Positions 24,514 through 32,954 are shown, numbered from the stretch's first letter. The stretch: 64,000 nt of DNA from Brienomyrus brachyistius (GCF_023856365.1 NC_064548.1:3943001-4007000); one strand, 5' to 3'. Notes: generated by a model not told the origin, from the letters alone. Numbers and translations: made by a program.

Positions 24514-25612
24514 TGAAACACAAGACATGTTTCTCAGTGTGATATAGTAATGTGCATCACAGACCTGTTACAGTAACTATATGTATGAAGTCTCTAACAA
24601 AACATGTTAGTACTGTATCTACTGAAACTAGTTCATTTAGAACTGAAATTCTGTAGTTACTGCATTGGCCCATTTGTGTTGGGCTGATCATTGCTTGTTA
24701 ATTGCTTACATGGTATATGAACATGGGAAGAGGGTTTAATTTGGGGAGGGGGGGGGATGTTGGGGTGCTAAGCACATTCTAAATGGGCCAGCATATATAA
24801 GCAGCAGTGTCCCCGCCTGACTGGCTGTTAGGTTACTATGGCAACCACATGGCCTATGACATTCCAGCCTTCTGCCCATTGCTGCCTTCATGCCTGCCTC
24901 ACGCCTGTCTGAGAGCCACCCGCTGAACATCGCTTTTCTCGTCTGCGTCCCCAAGTTCAGCTTCGCCGCCCGACCCAAACCGCCCAGTCACGCTTTATGA
25001 AAGGAGACGGACACCCCCCATGTGAAGGGTGCGAGTCCTGCGGGGGAGAGGCAGGTGCTTTGAGCAAACCAGCTGCCTCTTTGACCCCCTGGCTCTCTTT
25101 CACAAAGCAGCAGAGGGCGCTGCTGGTCACCCTGCACCCTGCCACCCCCCCCTCGCCCCCCCCGACGGACGCACAGATACTTTTAAACCTTCTGAACTTT
25201 TGCGACTGTTTAATCTTCTGCCTGGTGTTTCTTTGCTCCCTGATGGATTCCCTTCCTCTAATTCCTCCTTCATGCCTTCATTCTCCTCTTCCTCTCCATC
25301 CTGCGTCTCCATCCTCTTCCTCTCTTCCTCATCCTGTGTCCCGGGCCACAGTCTGCCCTCTGCTCCGCGTACGACATTCTGCAAGGGGACGTGCGGCCCG
25401 TCCAGAAAACAGTCCGCGCCGTGGTGGCTCTCGACACTGACAAAGAGAGCAAGAGTGAGGGCGAGCCTGTGGGTGTGGATGCGCCTGCAAGCCCCGCCCC
25501 TCAGGCTCCGCCCACTGGCTGGCGCATCTGGGACTGGATCAGCTCCAGCTTATTGCACGTGTTCTGTCTGGTCCTGCTCTTTGTGGCATACAACTGGAGT
25601 GAGCTGAAATAA
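1025..25612 (+). CDS. LRCH1: LRCH1, leucine-rich repeat and calponin homology protein (3' part of gene)
   Basis: LRCH proteins carry N-terminal leucine-rich repeats, a long low-complexity linker and a C-terminal calponin-homology domain. They act at the cell cortex, and human LRCH1 is reported to bind DOCK8 and restrain CDC42. The readable coding exons are 1025-1161, 1270-1400, 1812-1899, 2857-2962, 8620-8723, 10815-10882, 11195-11275, 11605-11682, 11773-11809, 12761-12877, 14639-14686, 15020-15089, 22287-22396, 22982-23119, 23364-23441 and 25352-25612. Every junction preserves the frame. Diagnostic peptides include VKFDFSCNKV, DSGVGSDNGDKRLS, DPQFTIRRKMEQ and VVLCHLVNHIRPR. The assignment to LRCH1 rather than LRCH2, 3 or 4 rests on these words plus ESD and HTR2A next door. 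The gene is open at its 5' side. An alternative end lies at 28644-28757 and a possible alternative exon at 16659-16719. Confidence 0.93.
1270..1400 (+). CDS. LRCH1: LRCH1 exon after the leucine-rich repeats
   Basis: It follows acceptor CACATAG and reads ICTKGKVHIFKYLTMEAC, matching the family sequence just after the repeats. It ends with LNLPRPAAG and donor GGAAG/GTTGGT in phase 2. Confidence 0.93.
1812..1899 (+). CDS. LRCH1: LRCH1 linker exon (DSGVGSDNGDKRLS)
   Basis: Acceptor CTCTCCAG and donor GAG/GTAGGT flank a frame containing the strongly conserved word DSGVGSDNGDKRLSTTE. It is serine and aspartate rich, likely disordered, and a likely phosphorylation target (inference). Confidence 0.93.
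1905..2015. repeat. Imperfect GT-rich repeat
   Basis: Directly after the donor of the preceding exon the intron is a degenerate GTGTGTAT and GTGTGCATGC repeat. It gives spurious open frames on both strands. Confidence 0.7.
2857..2962 (+). CDS. LRCH1: LRCH1 linker exon
   Basis: Acceptor CATTCCAG is followed by PSDEDSLSLSAPMSHITEED, matching the family word PSDED..SL. The donor is CTGACGG/GTGAGT, phase 1. The protein stretch is acidic and serine rich. Confidence 0.92.
3070..5900 (-). mobile_element. Decayed non-LTR retrotransposon (LINE), antisense to LRCH1
   Basis: Fragments of one reverse-transcriptase polyprotein occur in order on the minus strand. A possible N-terminal part lies near 5026-5469. 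At 4548-4805 a frame has the pre-RT block LEELCTAIDWLACGKPPGIHG, equivalent to the usual GKAPG.DGIP motif. At 3938-4345 are RT motifs SGVKQGC and MLHADDAA, the latter a changed form of the catalytic FADD box. At 3395-3610 is a C-terminal stretch with RLSMCAE-like basic residues. Stops and frameshifts separate the pieces, so it is inactive. The clade cannot be fixed by eye. Confidence 0.8.
3938..4345 (-). pseudogene. Reverse transcriptase fragment of the LINE relic
   Basis: This 135-residue open stretch contains FDIKSGVKQGC (RT motif B region), then GVYLHTRSDGGVFNLARSRA, then the metal-binding ADD in DMLHADDAA. The order and spacing are those of non-LTR reverse transcriptases. It lacks the rest of the enzyme in frame. 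Confidence 0.8.
6000..7725. repeat. 33-bp minisatellite in LRCH1 intron
   Basis: About 50 imperfect copies of a unit built from CACTCACCTCTCCTACACAC plus TGACTGCATCCGT. The centre (about 6405-6990) is homogeneous, while both flanks contain shorter and mutated units with GTATCAGT. The unit is divisible by three, so a long minus-strand frame of SDGCSQCVGEV repeats appears. It has no independent sign of being coding. Confidence 0.93.
7730..8619. other. LRCH1 intron end, no gene seen
   Basis: Unique sequence between the 33-bp array and the next exon. It ends in a run of C (about 8601-8617) that serves as the pyrimidine tract of the 8620 acceptor. I see no gene or recognisable element. Confidence 0.5.
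8620..8723 (+). CDS. LRCH1: LRCH1 linker exon with a GC splice donor
   Basis: It follows acceptor CCCCCCAG and reads ADPVRPNSDRSIENLTERHG and then SSPFITYIK. The only donor that keeps the frame into the next exon is AAG/GCAAGT, a GC-AG intron with otherwise perfect U1 pairing. Exit phase is 0. Confidence 0.85.
8930..10380. repeat. 41-bp minisatellite resembling splice acceptors
   Basis: About 35 copies of a 41-bp unit with core CTCACTCCCTGCTGTAGGCA and TCTCTCACTTTGCCTGTCC. Two subfamilies lie in blocks: a left one with CCCCGGCATAGGCG (about 9150-9600) and a right one with CCCTGCTGTAGGCA (about 9600-10340). On the LRCH1 sense strand most units are a pyrimidine tract ending in TAG/G. Confidence 0.93.
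10815..10882 (+). CDS. LRCH1: LRCH1 linker exon
   Basis: Acceptor CTCACATCAG is followed by DRAAGFDEPLRIEEDPSW, matching the family word LRIEED..W. The frame of the next exon requires donor CGCAT/GTGGGT in phase 2, and not the nearby TGG/GTATAC. Confidence 0.85.
11195..11275 (+). CDS. LRCH1: LRCH1 linker exon (QLREAVELLQ)
   Basis: Acceptor GTCATGCAG, then SKVTEESHFGMISQLREAVE, then LLQHPN. QLREAV.LLQ.PN is a conserved LRCH1 helix. Donor AACAG/GTGCAG, phase 2. Confidence 0.9.
11605..11682 (+). CDS. LRCH1: LRCH1 linker exon
   Basis: Acceptor CACACACAG, reading VNMESAELSEVQLYPVKMVM and ending EESF. Donor TTCAA/GTGAGT, phase 2. Less conserved, placed by frame and splice sites. Confidence 0.82.
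11773..11809 (+). CDS. LRCH1: LRCH1 micro-exon
   Basis: A 37-bp exon between acceptor TTTCTACAG and donor AAG/GTACAG. It reads NGQDCENGQVTPK when joined to the previous exon, resembling the LNGQ word of human LRCH1. Exit phase 0. Confidence 0.8.
12180..12320. repeat. Possible dispersed repeat with GGAAAATTTCC
   Basis: The palindromic word GGAAAATTTCC occurs twice here with similar surroundings (CCATGGGAAG, GGAATTT). The pattern resembles short dispersed repeats common in fish genomes. Family not determined. Confidence 0.35.
12761..12877 (+). CDS. LRCH1: LRCH1 coiled-coil exon, probable cassette
   Basis: This 117-bp exon has phase 0 at both ends, so it can be included or skipped without a frameshift. 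It reads SEISDGGLEFQKKRELILER, then TRLEAQLACRQFERHVSHQ. The charged heptad-like pattern suggests an amphipathic helix or coiled coil. Acceptor CATATTATAG is weak and donor CAG/GTAACC is fair. I do not recall this segment in the main human isoform. Confidence 0.72.
13790..14360. repeat. 60-bp minisatellite in LRCH1 intron
   Basis: About nine and a half tandem copies of a 60-bp unit beginning GATGTAGATGTAGCATACAT and containing CTCTCAGGGGTGTGTATGTA and the palindrome GCATGC. Copies are over 90 percent alike by eye. Because 60 is divisible by three, three overlapping open frames of about 200 codons appear on both strands; these are artefacts. Confidence 0.95.
14639..14686 (+). CDS. LRCH1: LRCH1 linker exon (48 bp)
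   Basis: Acceptor GTGCTCCACAG, reading MHSGDQSENQQDHVDT, donor ACG/GTGAGT. Phase 0 at both ends, so skipping is also in frame. Confidence 0.78.
15020..15089 (+). CDS. LRCH1: LRCH1 linker exon (PFGLKPRS)
   Basis: Acceptor CGCCCCCTAG, reading GEDKSSASSTPVNSPPFG then LKPRS. PFGLKPRS is conserved in LRCH1. Donor GTCAG/GTAGGT, entry phase 0, exit phase 1. Confidence 0.9.
15090..16658. other. LRCH1 intron, no gene seen
   Basis: Unique sequence. It includes C/T-rich segments and short open frames with no recognisable protein. Confidence 0.5.
16659..16719 (+). CDS. LRCH1: Possible alternative LRCH1 exon
   Basis: A 61-bp segment between a good acceptor (CCCCTCACACAG) and donor (CAGTG/GTAGGT) reads ATPADRDTPTKADEGGMRNS with entry phase 0 and exit phase 1. 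These are the same phases as exon 15020-15089. Including both would hit TGA within a few codons, so the two would have to be mutually exclusive. No homolog is recognised, so it may be a false exon. Confidence 0.4.
17403..17565. repeat. 9-bp repeat CACACTGCC/T
   Basis: About 18 copies of CACACTGCC or CACACTGCT in tandem. It generates open frames reading HTA, TLP or SVG repeats on both strands that are not genes. Confidence 0.95.
17796..17816. repeat. Poly-G run
   Basis: About 21 consecutive G residues, a likely G-quadruplex former and a site prone to sequencing error. Confidence 0.9.
17817..22286. other. Large LRCH1 intron segment, no gene seen
   Basis: It holds a GGA-rich patch (17993-18022), a G run (20333-20343), a T run followed by G (20725-20748) and short frames without known protein similarity. 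No mobile element is recognised with confidence. Confidence 0.5.
22287..22396 (+). CDS. LRCH1: LRCH1 exon before the CH domain
   Basis: Acceptor CCCGCCTCAG, reading VFMRNSKSLETLDPQFTIRR, then KMEQLREEMELTEQLRE. DPQFTIRRKMEQ is a hallmark of LRCH1. The second half is a charged helix. Donor GAG/GTGCAG, phase 0. Confidence 0.95.
22982..23119 (+). CDS. LRCH1: LRCH1 exon: calponin homology domain, part 1
   Basis: Acceptor TTTGTTCTCAG, reading NIESRLKMSLPEDLGSSLMD, then GVVLCHLVNHIRPRAVASIH, then VPSPAV. DGVVLCHLVN is the central CH-domain helix. Donor GTG/GTATGT, phase 0. Confidence 0.97.
23364..23441 (+). CDS. LRCH1: LRCH1 exon: calponin homology domain, part 2
   Basis: Acceptor CCCTCGGCAG, reading PKLSMAKCRRNVENFLDACR, then KLGVPE. 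C.RNVE.FL.ACR.LGVP is the conserved CH helix. Donor GAG/GTGGGT, phase 0. Both alternative last exons (25352 and 28644) fit this phase. Confidence 0.97.
24484..24511. repeat. (GT)n microsatellite
   Basis: About 14 GT dinucleotides. Confidence 0.95.
25352..25612 (+). CDS. LRCH1: LRCH1 last exon A: membrane-anchored C-terminus
   Basis: After acceptor GGGCCACAG the frame reads SALCSAYDILQGDVRPVQKT, a proline-rich stretch, then a hydrophobic segment LLHVFCLVLLFVAYNW about seven residues before stop TAA at 25610-25612. Human LRCH1 also ends in a hydrophobic tail followed by a few residues, so this is the canonical form. The result is a tail anchor with most of the protein in the cytosol. This exon provides only a partial end to the CH domain. 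Confidence 0.93.
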   Translation, partial: SALCSAYDILQGDVRPVQKTVRAVVALDTDKESKSEGEPVGVDAPASPAPQAPPTGWRIWDWISSSLLHVFCLVLLFVAYNWSELK

Positions 25613-25835
25613 CATGACCTTAACTCTTGGCCTGCATGCAGCTGCCACCTCTCCGCCTGTTCTTCCCTCTTTCTCTTCCTCATTTTCTCTTATTGGTAGC
25701 ATCGTTTTAAGTTCCCCACACAGAGGATAAGGTTTAGGTAGAGCTCTCAAAAGATTTGTGCAATTTTAAGGCAAAATCACACCCAAAAACTGGTATGGGG
25801 GTTTTGTCTAAGGTTGGAGGAAGTCCCACAGTGCA

Positions 25836-25862
25836 TACACACACACACACACACACACACAC
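25836..25862. repeat. (CA)n microsatellite
   Basis: About 13 CA dinucleotides followed by CGCGTGTG. Confidence 0.93.
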
Positions 25863-26151
25863 GCGTGTGCACACACACCCAGGGGAACATACATACATGA
25901 TAGCAGCATGGGACAGAGAGTTGGGAGTAGGCACACACAAGCGGACAGAGGGAGCTGTTTGTACTGTATAGCGCTTTTAGACACAGCTCTTTCTAACTGC
26001 TTTTAGGGGCTTCCCCATCTTGTTCCAGGCATCCAGTGCTGCTCAGTCTCATCTCGTCACATCGGGATAACACCGGTGACATAGAGCAGGCTGGAAGAGC
26101 AACACTCAAATAGCCTTAGTCTAGCCAGCAGGGCTCAGCCTTGCTTTAGGT

Positions 26152-26256
26152 CAGTGTTTCTCAATCCAGTGCTCAGGGACCCCCAGATGGTCCACATTTT
26201 TGCTCCCTCTCAGCTCCCTACCAGATAGTCCCTGAGCACTGGATTGAGAAACATTG
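26152..26256. mobile_element. Short hAT-like MITE
   Basis: A 105-bp element with long terminal inverted repeats starting CAGTGTTTCTCAATCCAGTG and ending in the near-complement CACTGGATTGAGAAACATTG. Flanks CTTTAGGT and CTTTGGAC are a plausible decayed 8-bp target duplication. The CAGTG end and 8-bp duplication fit non-autonomous hAT elements. A relative lies at about 57634-57712. Confidence 0.8.
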
Positions 26257-27294
26257 CTTTGGACCGTTGCAAATGCAACACAGGCTTTGAAACTTGAAAG
26301 CCAAGTAGTTCTGCTTACTTATTTTCATGGAAAGGACACGTTAGCAGCTTGGACAAGTACAGTAGCCCTGAGGACCCCTGTAGCCTCGTCGCTAAGCTGC
26401 ACAGTCACATAATGGCTCCACTTGTTATACTCCCAAAGGCTCTGGGGAACTCAGAATGTCAGACTCAGCTACAGGAACTACACGCTCTGTTGTCTTATTG
26501 CTTTGTCACCCAAGACCAAAATGTCACTCTCGATATTGCTAAACCCTCCAGGTATATGACAGTAGCGTATTTTGCCATGAAGTCCAGGTACAGATCAGAA
26601 GACTCACTTGCAACACTGACAGTCCCTCAAGAGATTTGAAGATAACTTTATTTTGGCATAAAGTCAAGTTACCTGCCCAGTTGAGTAGCTGCTGGCCATC
26701 ACTGTGAGCTTGTCGGGTTTTATTCCTGGGCCGAAATAATATTTCTGGGCCTCTGACTCTCTGCCAAGATTTATCCACATGTCTGTGACAAACACATCCC
26801 TGATATTTCCACATGTTCTTTGGGAGAGGCCTCAAAGGGGATGTTTCAGTAGAGCACATCTCCCAAATGATGAATAACATGAAAGACCCATGTTTTGTTC
26901 CTTAATTTCATACAGAGAACATTGAGTAAACGAGTTGAATTGTGTTGTATGACACATTCTCACACCGAACTGTGATAACAACGATATTAGTTTCTGTTCA
27001 GACTTAATACCCATAATTCTGCACTAATGTGAGGCTTTTATAAGGAGCTGTCAGTGTTGTTTTCTGAGCTCAGTAAACTGCCAGATTGTTGTGTAAAGGT
27101 TGTTCTTTTTGTCCCTGCACACACACAACAGATGACCGATATCTGAACGGCTTACAAAGCATCAAATCAAAAGGGCTTTATGGTTCAGAATGTATATCCA
27201 ATACCTGTAAGCTGCCAGATCTGTATTCCTGTTAATTGAGCGATTTTTGGCCTTCCTTTATCTTTATTGCTATGCTCTTTCATTATAATGCAGC

Positions 27295-27300
27295 AATAAA
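27295..27300 (+). promoter_or_regulatory. Candidate poly(A) signal AATAAA
   Basis: AATAAA about 1.7 kb after stop codon 25612 of LRCH1. A second AATAAA lies at 27574-27579. Confidence 0.45.
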
Positions 27301-28045
27301 GTTCTGTCCTCAGACAGTGAGATGACTGTTCCCTGATCAGCTCCTCCTAGTGGCTCATGACCACTACAGGTCATCCTGCTTTCTAATCTGCCCCTGGTTT
27401 TTCCTTATGTTCCACAGGCTCTTAGATATTCTGCTGTTGCCATGCCAACCAGTACAGTGTTTATTTTGGGCTCATTTGCTGCTTCCAGGGCTTTAATTCA
27501 CTCAGCATTGATGTGGATGCTTTTGTGATGCTTGTATTTTTATGACCTATATGGTACTGTATATTGCACAGGTAATAAATGTATAGTTTGGATTACTTTA
27601 CTGCTCTGTGTCAGGCGGTGAGCTCCTGGGGGGGCGGGGTGGGGGGATAAGGAGACGGTGGTGCTGGTTTTTCACCTTGACTGTACATTGTCCCAAATTA
27701 TATTCTTTGAAAAAAGAACAGATGGTCTCTCTTAAGAAAAAAAAGGGATGTGATGAAACTGCAGCATTTTTTTACAAGAGTGACAGTGTAAGTATTTGTA
27801 CCTGGAGCATGAAATGCTGTGATTTGGACAGTCCGTCCGGACATGGATCTGATTCATGCTGGGGACACGTTTGCCATGGTTTGGCATGAAAATGACAGAT
27901 ACCTGCTGAGATTCACAATGCTGTTACGTCACGGCTCTCGGGCTTTAGTAGACATAACACAAAGGGGTTTTTGTATGTTGCGCAGCCTCTGGGTACCTGC
28001 CAGTCAGATAAGCCACGGCTATCATATCTCCTGGACTTGTATTCG

Positions 28046-28310
28046 TTATGATGGGAGCGGTGCCATGCTCGGCCGGTGGCATTAACACGAGGACGGACAT
28101 ACATGGCAAAAATGCCAGCCACCCAAATGAGCTTGGGGGTCCACACTGCCGGGATGCCCCACTCTGCACGCCTCCCTCTGCCTGTGTTCAGTTCAGGGAT
28201 ACTGTCACCAAAGCAAAGAGCGACGGAGTCTCACACTCTGGGCTTTCATTTTAGGGCTTAGAAGCCTGGATGCCAGGTGCTGCCTTCATATTCATATTTA
28301 TTCATTAAAG
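28046..28310 (+). repeat. Upstream copy of the LRCH1 3' UTR duplication
   Basis: This segment repeats 28795-29077 with small indels. Shared words in order include GCCATGCTCGGCCG, CCCAAATGAGCTT, CACTGCCGGGA, GTTCAGTTCAGGGATACTGT, CACCAAAGCAAAGAGCGAC and GGGCTTTCATTTTAGGGCTT. It ends with the same ATTAAA signal. It lies in the intron ahead of last exon B and has no copy of the coding part. Confidence 0.9.
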
Positions 28311-28643
28311 TAATAATTAAATTGTATTTATTTATCTAATTTTTTAAAAGATGCTTTCTTCTGTTTGTCCTCTTGGTGTCTCTCACATATGTAAGTGTCA
28401 ATTTCTGTGCAAACACTGTGTCACACACTAGCGCACGTGAAAGGAACACTCGTGAGAGGGACACTTATACATGTGACAGAGACACGAACACTTATGGCTT
28501 TTATGTTTATGCTCTCAGTTCCCTTCCTGGACAGTCAGATCATATTGACTTTGTCTCTTTTTCGCACTGCCTGCTTTTCCTCCCTCTCCTTCGTCCTCTC
28601 TCTTCCTCTCTCTATCCCTCCTTTCTTCCGCTGTCCATCACAG

Positions 28644-28757
28644 GAGAAGCTATGCCTTCCTCACCACATACTTGAAGAGAAGGGCCTGGTGAAGGTCAGC
28701 GCCACCGTACAGGCGCTGGTGGAGGAAGCGGCCAGCAAGCAGGCCTCGTTTACGTGA
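28644..28757 (+). CDS. LRCH1: LRCH1 alternative last exon B: soluble C-terminus
   Basis: Acceptor TGTCCATCACAG, reading EKLCLPHHILEEKGLVKVSA, then TVQALVEEAASKQASFT and TGA. Joined in phase 0 to LGVPE at 23441, it completes the CH domain (the family word LCLPHHILEEKGLVKV...VQAL) and has no membrane segment. This form should be cytosolic or actin-associated. Confidence 0.9.
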   Translation, partial: EKLCLPHHILEEKGLVKVSATVQALVEEAASKQASFT

Positions 28758-28794
28758 GCGCGGCTGGGCAAGGCTACGGGTGGCGGCGGAACAG

Positions 28795-29077
28795 GCGCCA
28801 TGCTCGGCCGTTGGCATAAAGACGAAGACGGACATACAGGGGAAAAATGCCACCTACCCAAATGAGCTTAGGAGTCCATGCCGCCTCCACACTGCCGGGA
28901 CGCCCCACTCCTCCCTGCACGCCTCCCTGCCCCCCGAGTGGGACTTCCTGTGTTCAGTTCAGGGATACTGTCACCAAAGCAAAGAGCGACCAAAGTCTCT
29001 TACTCTGGGCTTTCATTTTAGGGCTTAGAAACCAGGACACCGGTTGGTGCCTTCATATTTATATTTATTTATTAAAG
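28795..29077 (+). repeat. Downstream copy of the LRCH1 3' UTR duplication
   Basis: Partner of 28046-28310. It starts about 40 bases after stop codon 28757 and ends with TTTATTATTAAA-type AT-rich sequence carrying ATTAAA at 29071-29076. Compared with the upstream copy it has extra bases after GGAGTCCA and around GAGTGGGACTTCC. Confidence 0.9.
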
Positions 29078-29764
29078 AGTCATCCAGCTGGGTGAGGGAT
29101 GTATAATTTGCAGTGTATCCAAGCTATATATTTTAATATTTAATATATGATTCTGGGTGTAGGTCAGATTACTCTGTTCTGTGCATTCTGGTAGGAGGCT
29201 GGTTTAGGCCCAGTCTATGCATGAGCTTTGTTACAGATTCACTGCCCAGAGGTCCAGGCAACCTGACAGCATTGCTGCAGCTTGTGAGGAAGGTTGCGTG
29301 TAAATCAGGGGGCGTGTCTCTCTCAGGATGCTGTGGATCCACTGTGGGGAAGGAGCTCTTCGCCTGCTCTTGTCAATGTGCGTTAGTTAGTGAGTGTGAG
29401 AGAGAGAATTTTTGTAGTTTTCCCCAAGAGGGTCTAACAGGACACAGCGTATTTGGATGATCCTGCAGTGAATGATGTTGAAACACCACATGACCACCCC
29501 ATGTCATTGGTCTACAGGACGTTAGGGAGGCAGAGCATTGCCTGGCCTTCACTGCACATAAAGTGGAGCTGTTGTAGTGCCAATCCGTAAGCTCTGCTGG
29601 GCGTTTGATGAGCTTCAACTCACATTAAACTGTTTTTAATTAAAGTTATTGTTGGAACAGGGGCCACTCTCTCCAGAGGTGGTTCATTGAAAGATGACAT
29701 CAGAATCCACCTCTGCTTGGGGAAAAAGGTAGAAATTTACTCCCACTGGGAAAATACTGAGAAA

Positions 29765-29766
<2 letters not shown>

Positions 29767-29816
<50 letters not shown>
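29767..29816. repeat. (GT)n(GA)n compound microsatellite
   Basis: Eleven GT units followed by about twelve GA units. Confidence 0.95.
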
Positions 29817-29820
<4 letters not shown>

Positions 29821-32139
29821 AATGGGAAAGGTTTATTGTGTAAGAACCCACATTCATAATGCGACTAAGCAAGACGTTTGTCTGACTGATGTTAGCAGAC
29901 AAAACTAAGCTGTCGTTTGATATCCATAGGAAACAAATAAATAACATAAAACTGTTACATTTAAAAACCACACCAAATTCTTTTGTGCCTAATATGATTG
30001 TTAGGATGCGCATTGTAAGATTGACATGGATCCATGATGTACTGATGGTCTGTGTAAGTTGCCGGGGACAGGGTGGAATGTTGCACCAGTGTGCAGAGCC
30101 TGCACAGCTGTTCATTCCATTAGTGTCAGTAACACTGTAGCTGTCAGCTGTAGGAGGTTGTGCTATAGATTAATGGATGGAAAACAAGGATTTGCTGCCT
30201 CGCTGCAGGTCAGCAACTTGGTATTTCATTAGTTTTAAGTCTTTATTGCAGACATCCCACCTTTCCCAGAAGTTCTGGGAGTCTCCCGCAGATCGACAGC
30301 AGCTCCGACACCCGCAAATGATGTGCAATGTCCCGGAAATCAGTCGTTTTGCTATTCAGTTGTGCTAGAAGTTTTACTGCTGCAACCTTGCCCCATATTT
30401 TACACCCACACCCCAGTCGGTAATATATACTATTACAGTAATACCAGCCAAGCACTGGCCAGTACCCCCACCTGCCCAGATGCCCCTCATCTGCCTCCCT
30501 TAAATCAATATCCCTAAGGTGGGATGCTTGTTATTGGTGGAAAATGTCAGGAATAATGAAGGGATGTTTAATGCTTGAACTTGAAGACACTATATAAATA
30601 GGATTGAGGCAAATATACATAAACATATGAGCATCAGTATGTTTCGTCTTTCCATAAAAATTCCAAAGGGAGATTAAATGTAAATATTGTATGTTTATAA
30701 TTACGACAGTTTGGGAAATCACATCTATTTCTGGATATCAAGGCTGACAGCCATGTAGCTTGATGAAGATCCTTATGAACAGCAACTCAGTTTAGATTTT
30801 GTCTTGAAACATCCAGTGACTCATGAAGACCGATGTGGAGGCCATCCTCATTACAAGAAGATGTTCTGTTTTTTGAACTGCTTAGAGAAAATTTATCTGA
30901 AAAAAAGGTTTATATGTTTTACATTGATAGGATGCATGGTTTAGGCTACATTAATTGTGACCACTGTACTTAGGGGACTGGGGCTTCTGCGTATGTTACA
31001 GGAAGCCTAAACACCTTAATGACTCAACAACAAAAGAGACATGAAAGTGTTCATTTCTGGCAGACGCAGTGATTTTTACTGGGCTGCCATGGAAATTTCT
31101 CCTAGTAGGAACTTCCTATATTTTGCTAATATACATCGTTATCCAGTTCCCTTTCAGATATTTAGCCGAGTGTTTTGAATAAGCGCTGATTGATGCTCCG
31201 AGGAATAATCATGACCATGTAACACTATAAGAGGTTAGAGGATGGATGGAGCATTTATGACGGTGTGGTTGCCGTGTTTGTAACACCAATTATAACACCA
31301 ACTAATTATCGATATTCGGTTAGAGTTTATGTGCAGCTGAAGGAGAGTAATCAAGGGCATTTTATGATTTCATTTTGTACATTTTTACTTAAACATTCTG
31401 GCAGGCCAAAAACGTGAAAATTCTCATACAATGGAAGTTGTGTTTATAGATCGCATTTTGTTGAATGCAGACACTTGCTTTAAAATTGAAATAGATTGTT
31501 TTTAATTGAGCAATATTGTAACTGCACTGTAGCGGCACCATGGTGTACAAGCAGCACACTGGCCCCAATAGACCTCATGCCAACGCAGCTGGTGACCTAT
31601 AGTGTTTTAAAATAATAAGATGAAGAATTCTGAAGCAAAATGAATAAATTATTGCTGCAGACCTCAAAATAAAGTGTGGGAAAGTGAAAGAGGAGTGTGA
31701 ACCACAGGGCACATTCACATCTACGTGTATTCACTCCCAATCAGCTGCTGTTCTGATGTTTCTCATGAAAGGAGTGAGGTGGTGGTCAGTGATCCTGGTT
31801 TCGCATTATGTACAGAATTTAACTCACAGATCGCCCTTCAGTCACACACATATGTCACACTGCATATTTATCTCAAGCTGTATTCTGTCACATCTAGAGA
31901 TGTTTCCTCCTTTCTACAAAACTGGATTATAATGACTTTAATTCTACTTATTTTTAAACTAAAGGTCTATGTTTTTCAATACTGAAAAATGAAGTACTTA
32001 ATACTTTATTATACATTCATGTGGCATTTCTAAAGTTATATGATGTACAAACGTTAGATAATGACACAGACATATCCAAACTGTCACCTTAATTGCTGGT
32101 TGCTGTAAATAATGTACATACTTCAAATATTACTTTAAC

Positions 32140-32145
32140 AATAAA
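32140..32145 (+). promoter_or_regulatory. Candidate poly(A) signal AATAAA
   Basis: AATAAA with a GU/U-rich downstream element at 32161-32177. It may end a long LRCH1 3' UTR. Confidence 0.45.
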
Positions 32146-32574
32146 CCCTTGTTTAAAGATCTGTGTGTCTTTTTTGACTGATGCAATTTTATTACTTAGC
32201 AGACAGCCTGTCAACACCGCAGTGGCTAGAGTTGCAGTGTAGGAAATGAGCTTGAGACCACAGTTACCCTAGTTTAGTCCCTGGTGAGGGCTTTCTGAGA
32301 ACAGTGTTGACCTGTAATGGGAAATTTAGCTCAGAAATATGAGAATTGAGCATCAGCATTTTGGCTAACACCAAGCAATGGAGTATAACACCAAATCATT
32401 CCTTTGTGTCTAAGTATCTGCAACTATGCCTGGCAATTTTCGGAAGCAGTTACTCAGGTTTCAGCTTTTAACAATAAAACTGCCTTGCATATTTTCACTT
32501 AGCTTCCAATTTCCCACAAATCCTTGAGTTCAGAAAAATGACCACCGTGATCTTTATATCAGAAGCAAGGATGC

Positions 32575-32954
32575 TTATGACTTTATCCATCCATCCATTT
32601 TCCAAACCGCTTATCCTATCGGGTCGCGGGGGGTCCGGAACCTATCCCGGAAGCAATGGGCACGAGGCAGGGAACAACCCAGGATGGGGGGCCAGCCCAT
32701 CGCAGGGCACACTCACACACCATTCACTCACACATGCACACCTATGGGCAATTTTAGCAACTCCAATTAGCCTCAGCATGTCTTTGAACTGTGGGGGGAA
32801 ACTGGAGAACCCAGAAGAAACTCCACGAGGACATGGGGAGAACATGCAAACTCCACACACATGTGACCCAGGTGGCAACTCGAACCCGGGTCCCAGAGGT
32901 GTGAGGCAATAGTGCTAACCACTGCACCACCATGCCGCCCTGTTACGACTTTAT
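32575..32954 (-). mobile_element. tRNA-derived SINE with target-site duplication
   Basis: On the minus strand it begins GGGCGGCATGGTGGTGCAGT with an A-box-like TGGTGCAGTGGTTAGC and a B-box-like GGGTTCGAGTT. It then has a body found repeatedly in fish genomes and ends in a (GGAT)n tail. It is bounded by TTATGACTTTAT (32575-32586) and TTACGACTTTAT (32943-32954), a 12-bp duplication with one mismatch. The (GGAT)n tail suggests mobilisation by an L2-like LINE (inference). Confidence 0.82.

Larger units (their letters stand above)
25613..27600 (+). other. LRCH1: Probable 3' UTR of the membrane-anchored LRCH1 form
   Basis: No further coding sequence follows stop 25612. AATAAA signals lie at 27295-27300 and 27574-27579, either of which could end this transcript. 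The segment also contains a CA microsatellite and a small MITE. Confidence 0.5.
28758..32165 (+). other. Candidate long 3' UTR of LRCH1 form B, or intergenic DNA
   Basis: No coding sequence is recognised. A short UTR could end at ATTAAA 29071-29076. A longer one could end at AATAAA 32140-32145, which is followed by a GU-rich stretch (CTGTGTGTCTTTTTTG) as at genuine poly(A) sites. A (GT)n(GA)n tract lies at 29767-29816. Confidence 0.4.
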
